Assembly: GCF_025148285.1 (NCBI RefSeq)
Contig: NZ_CP102268.1
Span: forward strand, 2,397,001 to 2,461,000
DNA from: Marvinbryantia formatexigens DSM 14469
GTDB taxonomy: Bacteria > Bacillota > Clostridia > Lachnospirales > Lachnospiraceae
Length of the DNA: 64,000 nt
Reading direction: 5' to 3'
This document shows, piece by piece, positions 25,369 to 34,723 of the stretch. The number at the start of each line of letters is the position of its first letter. The first letter of the stretch is position 1. The position numbers and the translations under genes are program-made. The notes under the pieces are model-generated. The model did not search any database. It was not told the origin of the DNA and saw only the letters and a list, made by a program, of their open reading frames with translations.

Positions 25369-26607
25369 ATGAAGAAAATTACATTGGCAGTATGCGCGGC
25401 AATGGCGGCATGCATGATTCCGGGAGCAGCAGTAATGGCGGAGGAGCCGCTTAAAATTGAATTTTTCCAGCAGAAGTCAGAGGAGGGACCGCAGAAAGGA
25501 TATCAGACGCTTATAGACCAGTTTAATGCGGAAAATCCGGATGTTGTTATTGAGATGAATACGGTGCCGGACCCAGGTACGGTACTTACCTCCAGAATAT
25601 CTTCCGGTGACATTCCGGTTATCTTCAGCGATTATCCGACGCAGACACAGTTCCGTCAGAAGGTGGCAAACGGATACGTGCAGGATTTATCTTCCCAGGA
25701 TTTTCTGAGCAATGTTAATGAGAGCTCGCTGGAGATGACGAAACAGGAGGACGGCGGGTATTATGCGCTTCCATATACGCGTAATTACGTCGGCGTATAT
25801 TATAATAAGCAGATTTTTGCGGATAATGGTCTGGAGATTCCGAAAACATGGGAGGAATTTATTGCTGTCTGCGACAAGCTTAAGGAGGCAGGAATTACAC
25901 CGTTAGGTCTGCATGGCAAAGACCCTGGACGCGTTGGTCACGATTTCCAGTGCTCACTGGTTGCCTGGGCTCCGGATGGGGTGGAGATATTTGAAAAAGC
26001 GGCTGCAGGAGAAACCAAAATTGAGGATGAACCGGAAATCAGAACGGTGTTTGAGAAAATGGCGACGCTTCTTTCCTATGCAAATGAAGATGCGCTGGCG
26101 CTTTCGGATACAAACTGCTATGAGAATTTTGTAAACGGACAGTATGCGATGTGCATTACCGGTTCCTATGCGCGCGGCACGATTGCGTCCATTAAACCGG
26201 ATTTGGAGACCGGCGTATTCCCGCTTCCTAACGACACCTACGAGGATACAAAATGCCTGTCCGGTATTGACGCGGCAATCTGCGTTTCCGCGCAGGCAAG
26301 CGATGAAGAAAAAGAGGCGGCATATCGCTTTTTAAGCTTCCTGGCAGAAACAGAGAGTGCACAGACCTTCTGCGATTATGACGGTGCGCCCTCCTGCATC
26401 AACGGAGTGGTAAATGATGATGAGGGCATTGCGCCGATGACAGAGATTATCAATGCAGGACAGACGCATGACTGGATGGCTTCTACGATTGACAACAATA
26501 TTATTACAGATTTGTACAACGTAGTGCAGGGCTTCTGGGCAGATAAGGATGTAGACAGTGTTCTGAAGAATCTGGATGCGTCTATTGCAGTGACAAGCGC
26601 GCAGTAA
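25369..26607 (+). CDS. CUT1-type ABC transporter solute-binding protein
   Basis: A 412-residue family 1 extracellular solute-binding protein. AAAGGAG precedes the ATG at 25369. Signal peptide residues 1-24 end in VMA-EEP; no lipobox cysteine is evident, so it may be released or held otherwise. The region NGLEIPKTWEEFIAVCDKLKEAGITPLG is typical of sugar-binding members. It works with the two permeases that follow. No ATPase is encoded nearby, which fits CUT1 systems that share an MsmK-type ATPase encoded elsewhere. Confidence 0.92.
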   Translation: MKKITLAVCAAMAACMIPGAAVMAEEPLKIEFFQQKSEEGPQKGYQTLIDQFNAENPDVVIEMNTVPDPGTVLTSRISSGDIPVIFSDYPTQTQFRQKVANGYVQDLSSQDFLSNVNESSLEMTKQEDGGYYALPYTRNYVGVYYNKQIFADNGLEIPKTWEEFIAVCDKLKEAGITPLGLHGKDPGRVGHDFQCSLVAWAPDGVEIFEKAAAGETKIEDEPEIRTVFEKMATLLSYANEDALALSDTNCYENFVNGQYAMCITGSYARGTIASIKPDLETGVFPLPNDTYEDTKCLSGIDAAICVSAQASDEEKEAAYRFLSFLAETESAQTFCDYDGAPSCINGVVNDDEGIAPMTEIINAGQTHDWMASTIDNNIITDLYNVVQGFWADKDVDSVLKNLDASIAVTSAQ

Positions 26608-26632
26608 ACATATCTGCGCCACTGGAGGCATT

Positions 26633-27529
26633 ATGAAAAGTGGAACAAGAGCAGGAAAGAAACGGCTGTCCGGAAGAGTGACATTTTTTCTGTTTACAAT
26701 TATTCCGGTAGCATTGTATACATTTTTTTATGTAGTATCAGTGGTAAACGGTGTCCGCTACAGCTTTACAAACTGGGATGGAGTTTCTAAGACATATGAT
26801 TTTGTTGGCTGGAAAAATTATGTGAATCTGATGAAGAATCCTTATTTCTGGAATTCAGTGAAAACGACGGTAATCTACAGCGTTCTTCTGGTCATAGGCG
26901 TGATAGGGCTTTCGCTTTTGCTGGCGCTTTCGCTGAATTCGCTGAAGCGGTTCAAGACACTGATAAAATCTATTTATTTTGTGCCGGCTATGATTGGCGG
27001 GATTACCATTTCACTAATCTGGGACCAGATATATTACCGGGTAGTTCCGGTGATTGGAAAAGCACTTGGCATCGGGTGGCTGTCTAACAGCCCCCTGATG
27101 TCGACGGAAACAGCACTGCCTGCAGTTGTGATTGTGCAAATCTGGCAGGCAGTTGCTCTTCCGACCGTTATTTTTATTGCCGGACTACAGCAGATTCCGG
27201 ATGAGCAGTATGAATCCGCCAAAATAGACGGGGCAACGGCATTTCAGCGGTTTCGCTATATTACGATGCCGTATCTGCTGCCGACAGTGACCGTCAATCT
27301 TGTGCTGACAATTAAACAGGGCTTTACTTCTTTTGACTTCCCGTTTGCGATGACGGGCGGCGGACCTGTCCGCTCGACAGAAGTAATTGGTATTCTGATA
27401 TATAATGATGCATTTAAAAACATGCGGTTCTCGGTGGCGAACGCGGAATCCTGCATATTATTTGTAATTGTGGCTTTTTTCTCGCTTACACAGCTGAAGC
27501 TGACAAGTAAAGGAGGGGTGCGCGAATGA
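26633..27529 (+). CDS. CUT1 ABC transporter permease (first subunit)
   Basis: A 298-residue inner-membrane permease of the MalF/LacF type with six predicted helices and the cytoplasmic EAA-type loop (YESAKIDGATAFQRFRYITMPYLLP, about 195-220) that docks the ATPase. The start follows GGAGG at good spacing, 25 bp after the binding-protein gene. Its last four bases overlap the next permease gene, indicating translational coupling. Confidence 0.92.
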   Translation: MKSGTRAGKKRLSGRVTFFLFTIIPVALYTFFYVVSVVNGVRYSFTNWDGVSKTYDFVGWKNYVNLMKNPYFWNSVKTTVIYSVLLVIGVIGLSLLLALSLNSLKRFKTLIKSIYFVPAMIGGITISLIWDQIYYRVVPVIGKALGIGWLSNSPLMSTETALPAVVIVQIWQAVALPTVIFIAGLQQIPDEQYESAKIDGATAFQRFRYITMPYLLPTVTVNLVLTIKQGFTSFDFPFAMTGGGPVRSTEVIGILIYNDAFKNMRFSVANAESCILFVIVAFFSLTQLKLTSKGGVRE

Positions 27530-28365
27530 GACAGAAAAAAGACGGACGTATCTGGTACTGGCTCAGAAATCTGCTATTGCTGGCAGGGCTGGTAATGATA
27601 TTATTCCCTCTCTGGCTGGTAGTTATAAATTCTTTCAAACCTCTTGAGGAGGCCAGTGCAAACTTTTTCGCGCTGCCCAAAAGCATTAACTTTCAGAATT
27701 ACCTGGAACTATTTACAAACAGTAACTACTGGATTTATCTTAAAAACTCCATTATAATAACAGTAACGTCTGTTGCGCTGATTTTGATTTTTGTTCCGTC
27801 GGTATCTTACGCAATCGCGCGGAACTTTGAGAGACGGTATTACAAAGCGGTGTATTATTATCTGCTGATGGGACTGTTTATTCCCTCGCAGGTTATTTTA
27901 CTTCCGGTGACAAAGATGATGTCAAACCTGAATCTGCTGAATCATCAGGGACTGATTATTTTGTATGCGGCATTCAGCCTGACACAGGGTGTATTTCTTT
28001 TTGTAAATTATATCCGGGGACTTCCTTATGAAATTGAGGAGTCGGCGCAGATGGACGGATGCAGTGTTTTCCAGACCTATGTAAGGATTGTGCTGCCGCT
28101 GGTAAAGCCAATGATTTCCACGATTCTGATCATGGATGTTTTGTGGATATGGAATGATTTTATGCTGCCGCTGCTGATTCTGAACCGCTCACAGTCAATC
28201 TGGACGCTGCCGCTGTTTCAGTATAATTTTAAGACAGAATATTCCTTTGATTATACGATGGCATTTACGGCGTATCTGCTGGCTATGCTGCCGATGCTGA
28301 TTGTTTATTGTATGGGGCAGAAATATATTGTAAAGGGACTGACAGCGGGTTCCGTAAAGGGCTGA
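27526..28365 (+). CDS. CUT1 ABC transporter permease (second subunit)
   Basis: A 279-residue permease of the MalG type with six helices and an EAA loop (IEESAQMDGCSVFQTYVRIVLPLVKP, about 170-195). The ATG overlaps the TGA of the previous gene (ATGA). It completes a heterodimeric channel with the preceding protein. The regulator gene follows directly. Confidence 0.92.
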   Translation: MRQKKDGRIWYWLRNLLLLAGLVMILFPLWLVVINSFKPLEEASANFFALPKSINFQNYLELFTNSNYWIYLKNSIIITVTSVALILIFVPSVSYAIARNFERRYYKAVYYYLLMGLFIPSQVILLPVTKMMSNLNLLNHQGLIILYAAFSLTQGVFLFVNYIRGLPYEIEESAQMDGCSVFQTYVRIVLPLVKPMISTILIMDVLWIWNDFMLPLLILNRSQSIWTLPLFQYNFKTEYSFDYTMAFTAYLLAMLPMLIVYCMGQKYIVKGLTAGSVKG

Positions 28366-28410
28366 TTGTGCAGAGGAGTGACCACAGGGGCTGACAGGGA
28401 GGGAACAGAT

Positions 28411-29997
28411 TTGAAGCTTCTTGTAGTGGAGGACGAATTGTATGCCAGGGAAGCGCTTGTGAGAAAAATCCGACAGTACGATACAGCAGGTGATTTTCAG
28501 ATTCTGGAGGCTTCTAACGGAAAAGAGGGCTTCGGATTGTACAGGCAGGAGCAGCCGGAGCTTGTTATAACAGATATACGGATGCCGGGAATGGATGGAC
28601 TTGAGCTGCTGGAAAACATCCGGCAGCTCGGACAAAAAACGCAGGTGGTTATTCTGAGCGCATATTCGGAATTTGCGTATGCGCAGAAAGCGATTCAGTA
28701 CGGAGTATCCGATTATCTGCTGAAACCTGTCAGTGATGAAGCACTGGAGAATTGTCTGGATAAATTTATGCAGCGTCATAAAAAGGAGCGCGGGGAAGCG
28801 CTGATTACCGGAAAGGATATGGTTACAAGACTTCTGGCGGCGGGAATCCGGGAAGAAAATACAACAGGCTTTGTAGAACGGAGTATGTTCCGGAAAATAT
28901 TTCCGTCCTGGCAGATTGTTGCGGTATATTTTGAACGCGGGCGGCCGGAGAAGGAAGAATTTCTGGCGGAGATTGAAAAAATATATGGGAGTTCCTTCTG
29001 GACCAGAGCGCGTTTTCTGGAGCTGAAAACGGATTTCTGGATTCTTCTGTTTACGGCAGAGCAGGAAAATGTATTTTTGCTGAGAAAGATACGCAGCCGT
29101 ATCAGCCGGGAAGAGGATAAGGTCTATATGGGCGTCAGCAGGATACACCGGAGCGAAAATGAGGTGCATGATGCTTATCAGGAAGCACTGAATGCTTTGA
29201 AAACAAAGGTGTATACGGAAGAAACGCTGCTTTTTGCCGAAACAGCTGAGCCGGATACAGCAGCGGAATATTATCTGCGTGCGGAAAAAGAAGAGCAGCT
29301 TCGGAGCGCACTTGCAAAGGGCAGGGAAAAAACGGCGTGCAGCGTGATAGAAGAAGCCTTCCAGGAAATTAAGCAGGCGGGGCGTATTAAGATAAGCTGT
29401 CTGGAGCAGGTATATTATCATATTTTGCTGTCCTGCCAGCAGGAAATCGGCATTGAAAAAGAAGATTACGGGCTGGCAGGGATGTCGGCGGGGATCCTGA
29501 AATTCCGGTCTCCGGAAGAAATCCGGGATTATCTGTGCAGAGTTGCCGGTGAAATCTGCAGGCTGAAGAGAAACGAAAAAGAAGAATCGCATACGGAAAT
29601 TGTGAAGCGGATGACAGATTATGCAGAGCAGCATTATTTTGAAAATGTGACGGTAAAGGATCTGGCAGAGCATGTTCTGTATATGAATCCGGACTATCTG
29701 AGTCATATTTTTGCGGAAAAGAAGGGCATTAATTTTTCCACGTATCTGCAGCAGGTGAGAATTGAGCATGCCAAAGAGCTTTTGGAAAAGGGCACCTGCT
29801 CTGTGACGGAAACAGCTCTGCTGGTCGGCTATAATGATGTGTCGAGGTTTATCCGGGTGTTTAAGCAGGAAACCGGAATGACGCCAAAGAAATACTGCAG
29901 CTTGAAGGAGGAAGACGGGGATGAGAGCGGCGGAAAACGGAGCGCCGGAGACGACGCTGAGGAACTGGATAAACGCAAGGGAAAATCAGCTTTGTGA
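28411..29997 (+). CDS. Response regulator, AraC type (YesN-like)
   Basis: A 528-residue regulator. I chose the TTG at 28411, giving MKLLVVEDE, because GGGAGG lies 8 bp upstream. A GTG at 28366 would add 15 non-conserved residues. The receiver domain (1-120) has the acidic pocket E7-D8, the phosphorylation site D55 in ITDIRMPG, and the conserved K in LLKPV. A middle region (about 140-400) resembles the YesN linker. Two AraC helix-turn-helix motifs occupy the last 100 residues (FENVTVKDLAEHVLYMNPDYLSHIF and SVTETALLVGYNDVSRFIRVFKQETG). It is the likely partner of the kinase at 22360 and probably activates the divergent promoter region near 24211-24399. Confidence 0.9.
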   Translation: MKLLVVEDELYAREALVRKIRQYDTAGDFQILEASNGKEGFGLYRQEQPELVITDIRMPGMDGLELLENIRQLGQKTQVVILSAYSEFAYAQKAIQYGVSDYLLKPVSDEALENCLDKFMQRHKKERGEALITGKDMVTRLLAAGIREENTTGFVERSMFRKIFPSWQIVAVYFERGRPEKEEFLAEIEKIYGSSFWTRARFLELKTDFWILLFTAEQENVFLLRKIRSRISREEDKVYMGVSRIHRSENEVHDAYQEALNALKTKVYTEETLLFAETAEPDTAAEYYLRAEKEEQLRSALAKGREKTACSVIEEAFQEIKQAGRIKISCLEQVYYHILLSCQQEIGIEKEDYGLAGMSAGILKFRSPEEIRDYLCRVAGEICRLKRNEKEESHTEIVKRMTDYAEQHYFENVTVKDLAEHVLYMNPDYLSHIFAEKKGINFSTYLQQVRIEHAKELLEKGTCSVTETALLVGYNDVSRFIRVFKQETGMTPKKYCSLKEEDGDESGGKRSAGDDAEELDKRKGKSAL

Positions 29998-31315
29998 GGA
30001 TGTATGCGCGCTCGTGCAGATTCCGGGAGTTGCATCCGCGCAGGAAACGGGAGCTGCAGGGGCGCCGTTTGGAGCCGGATGTCGTCTGGCACTGGAAAAA
30101 ATGCAGGAAATAGCGCGGCGGGAGCATATCCGCCAGGAAGATGCAGACGGCTATTGTCTGATTCTGGAAGCGGGAGAAGGAGATACGGTTATCGGTATTT
30201 TCAGTCATCTTGATGTTGTGCCGGCGGGAGAAGGGTGGACATATCCGCCGTTTGCCGGTGTCAGAAAAAACGGGTATCTGATTGGACGCGGCGTACAGGA
30301 TAATAAAGGACCGGCGATAGCGGCTTTTTATGCGCTCTGCTACTGCCGGGAAAAAGGGCTTCTGGACGCAATCCGGGTACGGCAGGTGCTGGGCTGTCAG
30401 GAGGAATGCGGCATGAAGGATGTCGCATATTATCTGGAGAACTATGGCGCTCCGGCATATTCGTTTGTGGCAGACTGTGCGTTTCCGGTCTGCTGCGGAG
30501 AGAAAGGAACGCTGCGGATTGAACTGGAGGCAGTACAGAAAACGGAGGAGATTCTGTCACTGTCAGCCGGAACGGTGTGCAACAGTGTTCCGGCTTTTGC
30601 AGAAGCGGAAATATTGACGGACGGAAAAAGAGAACATCTGCAGGCAAAGGGAATCGGAGGACATGCAGCCTTTCCGGAAGGAACGGAGAATGCACTGAAG
30701 CCTCTGATGGAAAAGATAAGCAGACGAAATCTGTCGGGAAGAACGGCAGCGCTGATACACTTTCTGGAAATGCTGGCGGCAGACGGATACGGAGAGGCAG
30801 TTCAGATTGCCTGCGAAGACGATATTTCCGGAAGACTGACCTGCAATCCGGGGATTGTGGGAATCAGAGAAGGAAGATTATATCTGAAAATAGATATCCG
30901 GTATCCGGTGACTGTAAAAACAGAAGAATTTCTGCCGGTGCTTTTGCGTAAAGCGGAAAAAGCAGGATTCAGAACAGTGAGCATAGAGGACGATGCTCCG
31001 TATTACATGGAAAAGACGCATCCGTTTGTGCAGGTGCTGATGCATGCATGGGAAGAAGAAACCGGAAAAAAGGGAGAACCATTTGTGATGGGCGGCGGAA
31101 CCTATGCGAGGAAAATTCCGAATGCAGTGGCTTTTGGTCCGGGAATGGAGCAGGATTTTTCTACATTGGAACTGCCGGAAGGACACGGCGGATGCCACAG
31201 CGCGGATGAGGCACAGTCCATAGAAAATCTGAAAACAGCGGTAGTTGTTTACGTTAAGGCACTTATAAAAATAAATCAGTGGATAAAGGAGAAGAAAAAA
31301 GATGAAAATGTTTAA
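29921..31315 (+). CDS. M20 family dipeptidase (PepV/Sapep-like)
   Basis: A 464-residue metallopeptidase. Metal ligands are visible: H96-x-D98 (SHLDVVPAGEGW), D127 (GRGVQDNKGP), E161-E162 (QEECGM), D185 (VADCAFPV) and a late H in GGCHSADE. PepV-like enzymes cleave dipeptides or N-acyl amino acids in the cytosol. The ATG has AAGGAGG at 9 bp, and the N-terminus LRNWINAR-ENQLCEDVCALVQIPG is family-like. The first 77 bases therefore truly overlap the regulator gene in another frame, an unusually long overlap. The context suggests the imported compound contains a peptide or amide bond. Confidence 0.88.
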   Translation: MRAAENGAPETTLRNWINARENQLCEDVCALVQIPGVASAQETGAAGAPFGAGCRLALEKMQEIARREHIRQEDADGYCLILEAGEGDTVIGIFSHLDVVPAGEGWTYPPFAGVRKNGYLIGRGVQDNKGPAIAAFYALCYCREKGLLDAIRVRQVLGCQEECGMKDVAYYLENYGAPAYSFVADCAFPVCCGEKGTLRIELEAVQKTEEILSLSAGTVCNSVPAFAEAEILTDGKREHLQAKGIGGHAAFPEGTENALKPLMEKISRRNLSGRTAALIHFLEMLAADGYGEAVQIACEDDISGRLTCNPGIVGIREGRLYLKIDIRYPVTVKTEEFLPVLLRKAEKAGFRTVSIEDDAPYYMEKTHPFVQVLMHAWEEETGKKGEPFVMGGGTYARKIPNAVAFGPGMEQDFSTLELPEGHGGCHSADEAQSIENLKTAVVVYVKALIKINQWIKEKKKDENV

Positions 31316-32219
31316 AATCAGTCCGGAGGTGCCGGAGGTTTCCAGAATCGGTCTGGGGTGTATGCGGATTCCGGAGCTGGAAAATGAAAAAGCGGTAAGA
31401 ACCCTGATAGAAGGAGCTCTGGAATGCGGAATTAATTTTTTTGACCATGCGGATATTTATGGAGGCGGCAGGGCGGAAGAGCTTTTTGGGGATGCTTTAA
31501 CGCCGGAACTGAGAGAAAAGCTGGTAATTCAGACAAAATGTGCAATCCATCCGGGAACCAGCTATGATTTTTCAAAAGAGCATATTCTGGAATCGGTAAA
31601 CGGCAGCTTAAAACGTCTGAAAACGGAGTATGTTGATTTGCTGCTGCTGCACAGACCGGATGCACTGATGCAGCCGGAGGAGGTTGCGGAAGCGTTCGAA
31701 ATTTTGAAAAGAGAGGGCAAGGTAAAAGCGTTTGGTGTCAGCAATCACAATCCGATGCAGATTGAGCTGCTGAACAGCGCGTGTGACAATCAGATTTGTG
31801 TAAACCAGATTCAGTATTCTGTAGCTCACTGCCCGACGATTGATGCCGGATTTAATGTGAATGTCGGCAATGATGCCGGATGCAGCAGAGACGGCAGTGT
31901 GATAGAATACTGCCGTCTGAAAAAAATAACGCTGCAGGCATGGTCGCCGTTCCAGTATGGGATGTTTGAGGGAACCTTTATCGGAAGTCCCAGATTCCCG
32001 GAACTGAATGATGTGTTAAACCGTCTGGCGGATAAGTATCAGGTGAGTGTAAATGCGATTGCGATTGCCTGGATTCTGCGCCATCCGGCTGGCATACAGG
32101 CGATTGTCGGGAGCACGAAGCTTCAGAGAGTACGCGATACGGCAGAAGCAGCCGGGGTTGAGCTGACGAGAGATGAGTGGTATGAGCTGTATATGTCGGC
32201 GGGGAAGAATCTGCCGTAA
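31302..32219 (+). CDS. Aldo/keto reductase (YdhF-like)
   Basis: A 305-residue NADPH-dependent oxidoreductase with the tetrad D48, Y53 (FDHADIYGGG), K79 (VIQTKC) and H117 (LLLLHRPD), and a C-terminal cofactor site (AIVGSTKLQRVRDTAEA). It overlaps the dipeptidase gene by 14 bp. AAGGAG lies 8 bp before the ATG. The fold acts on aldehydes, ketones or sugar carbonyls in the cytosol. In this operon it may reduce a product of the methyltransferase or dipeptidase steps; this is inference. Confidence 0.9.
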   Translation: MKMFKISPEVPEVSRIGLGCMRIPELENEKAVRTLIEGALECGINFFDHADIYGGGRAEELFGDALTPELREKLVIQTKCAIHPGTSYDFSKEHILESVNGSLKRLKTEYVDLLLLHRPDALMQPEEVAEAFEILKREGKVKAFGVSNHNPMQIELLNSACDNQICVNQIQYSVAHCPTIDAGFNVNVGNDAGCSRDGSVIEYCRLKKITLQAWSPFQYGMFEGTFIGSPRFPELNDVLNRLADKYQVSVNAIAIAWILRHPAGIQAIVGSTKLQRVRDTAEAAGVELTRDEWYELYMSAGKNLP

Positions 32220-32244
32220 ACGGTAAAAGGACAGGTGAGATAAT

Positions 32245-33525
32245 TTGGATGCGAAATGCTACCAGACGTATCTGGAGATACTGCATGAGGAGCTGGTTCC
32301 GGCACTTGGCTGCACGGAGCCGATTGCGATTGCTTATGCATCGGCTTACGCAGAAGAAGTGCTGGGAGAATTTCCGGTGCATATGGATATTTTCTGCAGC
32401 GGAAATATCGTGAAAAATGTGAAAAGCGTTACTGTTCCGAATTCCGGGGGATTAAAAGGAATCGAAACGGCTGCGATTCTGGGGGCGGTGGGCGGAGATG
32501 CGCACAAAAAACTGGAGGTTCTGGAGGGCGTGACAGACGAACACCGGAAATTGACGAAAGAGCTTCTGGAGGGGGATTTCTGCACCTGTCATCTGCAAAA
32601 GGGTGCGGCAAATCTCTATATCCGTGCAGAGCTGCAGGGGAAGGAGCACAGCAGTCTTGTGGTGATAGAGGACAGTCATACCAATATTGTTCTTGTCCGG
32701 AAGGATGGGCAGACGCTTTTTGAAGCTGCAAAGACAGGCGGAACGCCAGAGGAAAAAACGGAAAAGCGGGATTTGCTGAGTATAGAGAAAATTCTGGAGT
32801 TTGCGGACAGCGTGAGCATGGAAGACATAGAGGAAGTTATCGGCAGACAGGTAGATATGAATACGGAAATTTCGGATGAAGGTCTGAAGCATCCTTATGG
32901 CGCGCAGGTAGGAAGAACGATTCTGAAAGCATATGGCGGGGATGTTAAGGAACGTGCCAGAGCCAGAGCGGCGGCTGGCTCGGATGCCAGAATGAACGGC
33001 TGTTCCATGCCGGTGATTATTAATTCCGGCAGCGGCAACCAGGGCATGACCTGTTCGCTTCCGGTTATTGAATACGCGAAAGAATGGAAGGTTTCCAGAG
33101 AGAAAATGTACCGGGCGCTGGTTGTCAGCAATCTGGTTGCGATTCATCAGAAAAAATATATCGGCAGCCTTTCGGCTTACTGCGGTGCCGTTAGTGCGGC
33201 GTGCGGTGCAGGCGCGGCAATTACCTGGATGCATGGGGGTGATTACGACGCGGTGTGCAGGACCATCACAAATACCATCGCAAATATGGGCGGAGTGGTC
33301 TGTGACGGCGCAAAATCCTCCTGTGCGGCAAAGATTGCCTCAGCGGTGGATGCGGCAATTCTGGCATATTCGCTGGAAAGAGAAAACCGCTGTTTTCAGC
33401 CGGGCGAAGGTCTGGTGCGCAGCGACGTGGAAGGCACAATAAAAAGTATGGGATATGTGGGAAGAGTGGGGATGAAGGAAACAGATGAGACCATCCTTAA
33501 TCTGATGCTGCAAAAAGATGTCTGA
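32245..33525 (+). CDS. L-cysteine desulfidase / UPF0597 family protein
   Basis: A 426-residue protein of the family that includes L-cysteine desulfidase (CdsB/CyuA) and serine-dehydratase alpha-like proteins. The N-terminus VPALGCTEPIAIAYA carries the conserved Cys of the [4Fe-4S] site. GSGNQGMTCSLPV and VCDGAKSSCAAKIASAVDAAILA are further family motifs. It starts with TTG at 32245 after AGGTGAG. The enzyme breaks cysteine to pyruvate, sulfide and ammonia. It is the last gene of the operon and suggests the substrate yields cysteine or serine. Confidence 0.88.
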   Translation: MDAKCYQTYLEILHEELVPALGCTEPIAIAYASAYAEEVLGEFPVHMDIFCSGNIVKNVKSVTVPNSGGLKGIETAAILGAVGGDAHKKLEVLEGVTDEHRKLTKELLEGDFCTCHLQKGAANLYIRAELQGKEHSSLVVIEDSHTNIVLVRKDGQTLFEAAKTGGTPEEKTEKRDLLSIEKILEFADSVSMEDIEEVIGRQVDMNTEISDEGLKHPYGAQVGRTILKAYGGDVKERARARAAAGSDARMNGCSMPVIINSGSGNQGMTCSLPVIEYAKEWKVSREKMYRALVVSNLVAIHQKKYIGSLSAYCGAVSAACGAGAAITWMHGGDYDAVCRTITNTIANMGGVVCDGAKSSCAAKIASAVDAAILAYSLERENRCFQPGEGLVRSDVEGTIKSMGYVGRVGMKETDETILNLMLQKDV

Positions 33526-33636
33526 ATGTAAAGGAACATACCCTTGATTATTGTTTTTTTATATGGCAACGGTGGCTCAATACCTTCCTTCTGATATTTT
33601 TATTATATTAGAATAATGGTTATGGATATAGAAACG

Positions 33637-33694
33637 CCCGGCTTTCACCGGGACGATGTCTACAGTCTGACCGGACAGCTTCAGGGCTGTCCGG
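33637..33694 (-). terminator. Two hairpins at the end of the DeoR gene
   Basis: ccggacag/ctgtccgg (33671-33694) overlaps the last codons and stop of the DeoR gene. cccgg/ccggg (33637-33652) follows on the minus strand, with a short cgtttct tail. They separate the converging desulfidase and DeoR genes. Confidence 0.5.
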
Positions 33695-34445
33695 TCGTAA
33701 TAATTTCTACACCTTTTTCGGAGAAACCGCGCCGGTTACGCTCGTCAATCTGGTTAATGATAAGCTTGTCTATTGCGGAAATATCACATAAATAGCAAAA
33801 TACTTTTTTATCCAGTTTACTGTTATCTGTTACCATAATAATTTCATCTGCTGCGCGAATCATGGCAGATTTAATATCTACCTCTCCATAGGTGCGGTTT
33901 GAAATGCCAAAATCCAAATCTACCGCGTCACATCCGAGAAAGGTCTTGTTTACATGGAGACGGGAAAAAAAATCAACTGCGATGTTTCCTGTCAGAGTAT
34001 AAACGGGGTCACTCAGAGTACCACCGCAGACAATCACTGTTACATTTTCTCTGCCGGATAGTTCCATAGCTATTTTAATATCATCCGTTACGACTGTAAT
34101 ATTTTTCTGGGTAATATTTTTGGCAATTTCCAGTGTGGTGGAACCGGAATCCAGAATGATAATGTCTCCATCCTTGATGTAATTAGCAGCGGCGATGCCG
34201 ATGCTTTTTTTTGCTGCCTGGTTATGCTCTGCTTTACGGGCATAAGGGATTTCATGGAGTCCCTCCGTAACAGCGACAGCGCCGCCGTGGGTTTTTACAA
34301 CCAGTCCCTCGGCAGCCAGCATTTCGATGTCACGACGGATGGTAACTTTCGAAACGTTAAAAATTTTTGCCAGTTCGGTAGTATTGGCTTTCTGGGTTTT
34401 GTTAATATACTCCTGAATGTGCTTTTGGCGTTCGATTTGAAACAT
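33681..34445 (-). CDS. DeoR family transcriptional repressor
   Basis: A 254-residue regulator. The N-terminal helix-turn-helix (NTTELAKIFNVSKVTIRRDIEML followed by VKTHGGAV) and the C-terminal sugar-phosphate sensor domain (GDIIILDSGSTTLEIAKNI, then VTDDIKIAMEL) are both complete. GGAGGAATC precedes the ATG. DeoR proteins repress sugar operons and are released by a phosphorylated sugar. It is divergent from the RbsABC-like operon, which encodes a kinase able to make such a signal. Confidence 0.93.
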   Translation of the reverse strand: MFQIERQKHIQEYINKTQKANTTELAKIFNVSKVTIRRDIEMLAAEGLVVKTHGGAVAVTEGLHEIPYARKAEHNQAAKKSIGIAAANYIKDGDIIILDSGSTTLEIAKNITQKNITVVTDDIKIAMELSGRENVTVIVCGGTLSDPVYTLTGNIAVDFFSRLHVNKTFLGCDAVDLDFGISNRTYGEVDIKSAMIRAADEIIMVTDNSKLDKKVFCYLCDISAIDKLIINQIDERNRRGFSEKGVEIITTGQP

Positions 34446-34542
34446 ACTGATTCCTCCGTGGATTATTTGGAATTATTCACGTACGCATGCCTTATTCTGG
34501 TGCTGTCAGCGTTTTGAAAGGCCGTTCTATCTATTATGACAG

Positions 34543-34548
34543 ATTATA
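34543..34548 (-). promoter_or_regulatory. Extended -10 of the DeoR gene promoter
   Basis: On the minus strand TGG precedes TATAAT (extended -10). No good -35 is present at the usual distance. It lies about 100 bp upstream of the DeoR ATG and close to the divergent promoter, so one operator could control both. Confidence 0.45.
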
Positions 34549-34608
34549 CCATAAAAGTGCACAAAGTAAAAGAGAAAATAAAAATAAACAAAAACACAAA
34601 AAAATACA

Positions 34609-34637
34609 TTGACAAGAAAGGAAAAGCAAGTTATAAT
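34609..34637 (+). promoter_or_regulatory. Perfect consensus promoter of the RbsABC-like operon
   Basis: TTGACA (34609-34614), a 17-bp spacer and TATAAT (34632-34637), identical to the sigma-A consensus. Transcription would begin near 34644. acacg at about 34653 and cgtgt about 40 bp later form an inverted pair that could be part of a DeoR operator. So strong a promoter implies tight repression when uninduced. Confidence 0.85.
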
Positions 34638-34723
34638 TACCAATATCAAGGGAAAAGGAACACGAAAACAAGTAAAAAGACATGAAAATAAAACGTGTCA
34701 GATAAGAAAAGGAGGCAAAGTAC

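Noticed and set aside
28195-29769. A 524-residue open frame on the minus strand
   Set aside because: It is the shadow of the response-regulator gene on the plus strand, with composition rich in Phe, Ile, Arg and His and no domain or ribosome-binding site.
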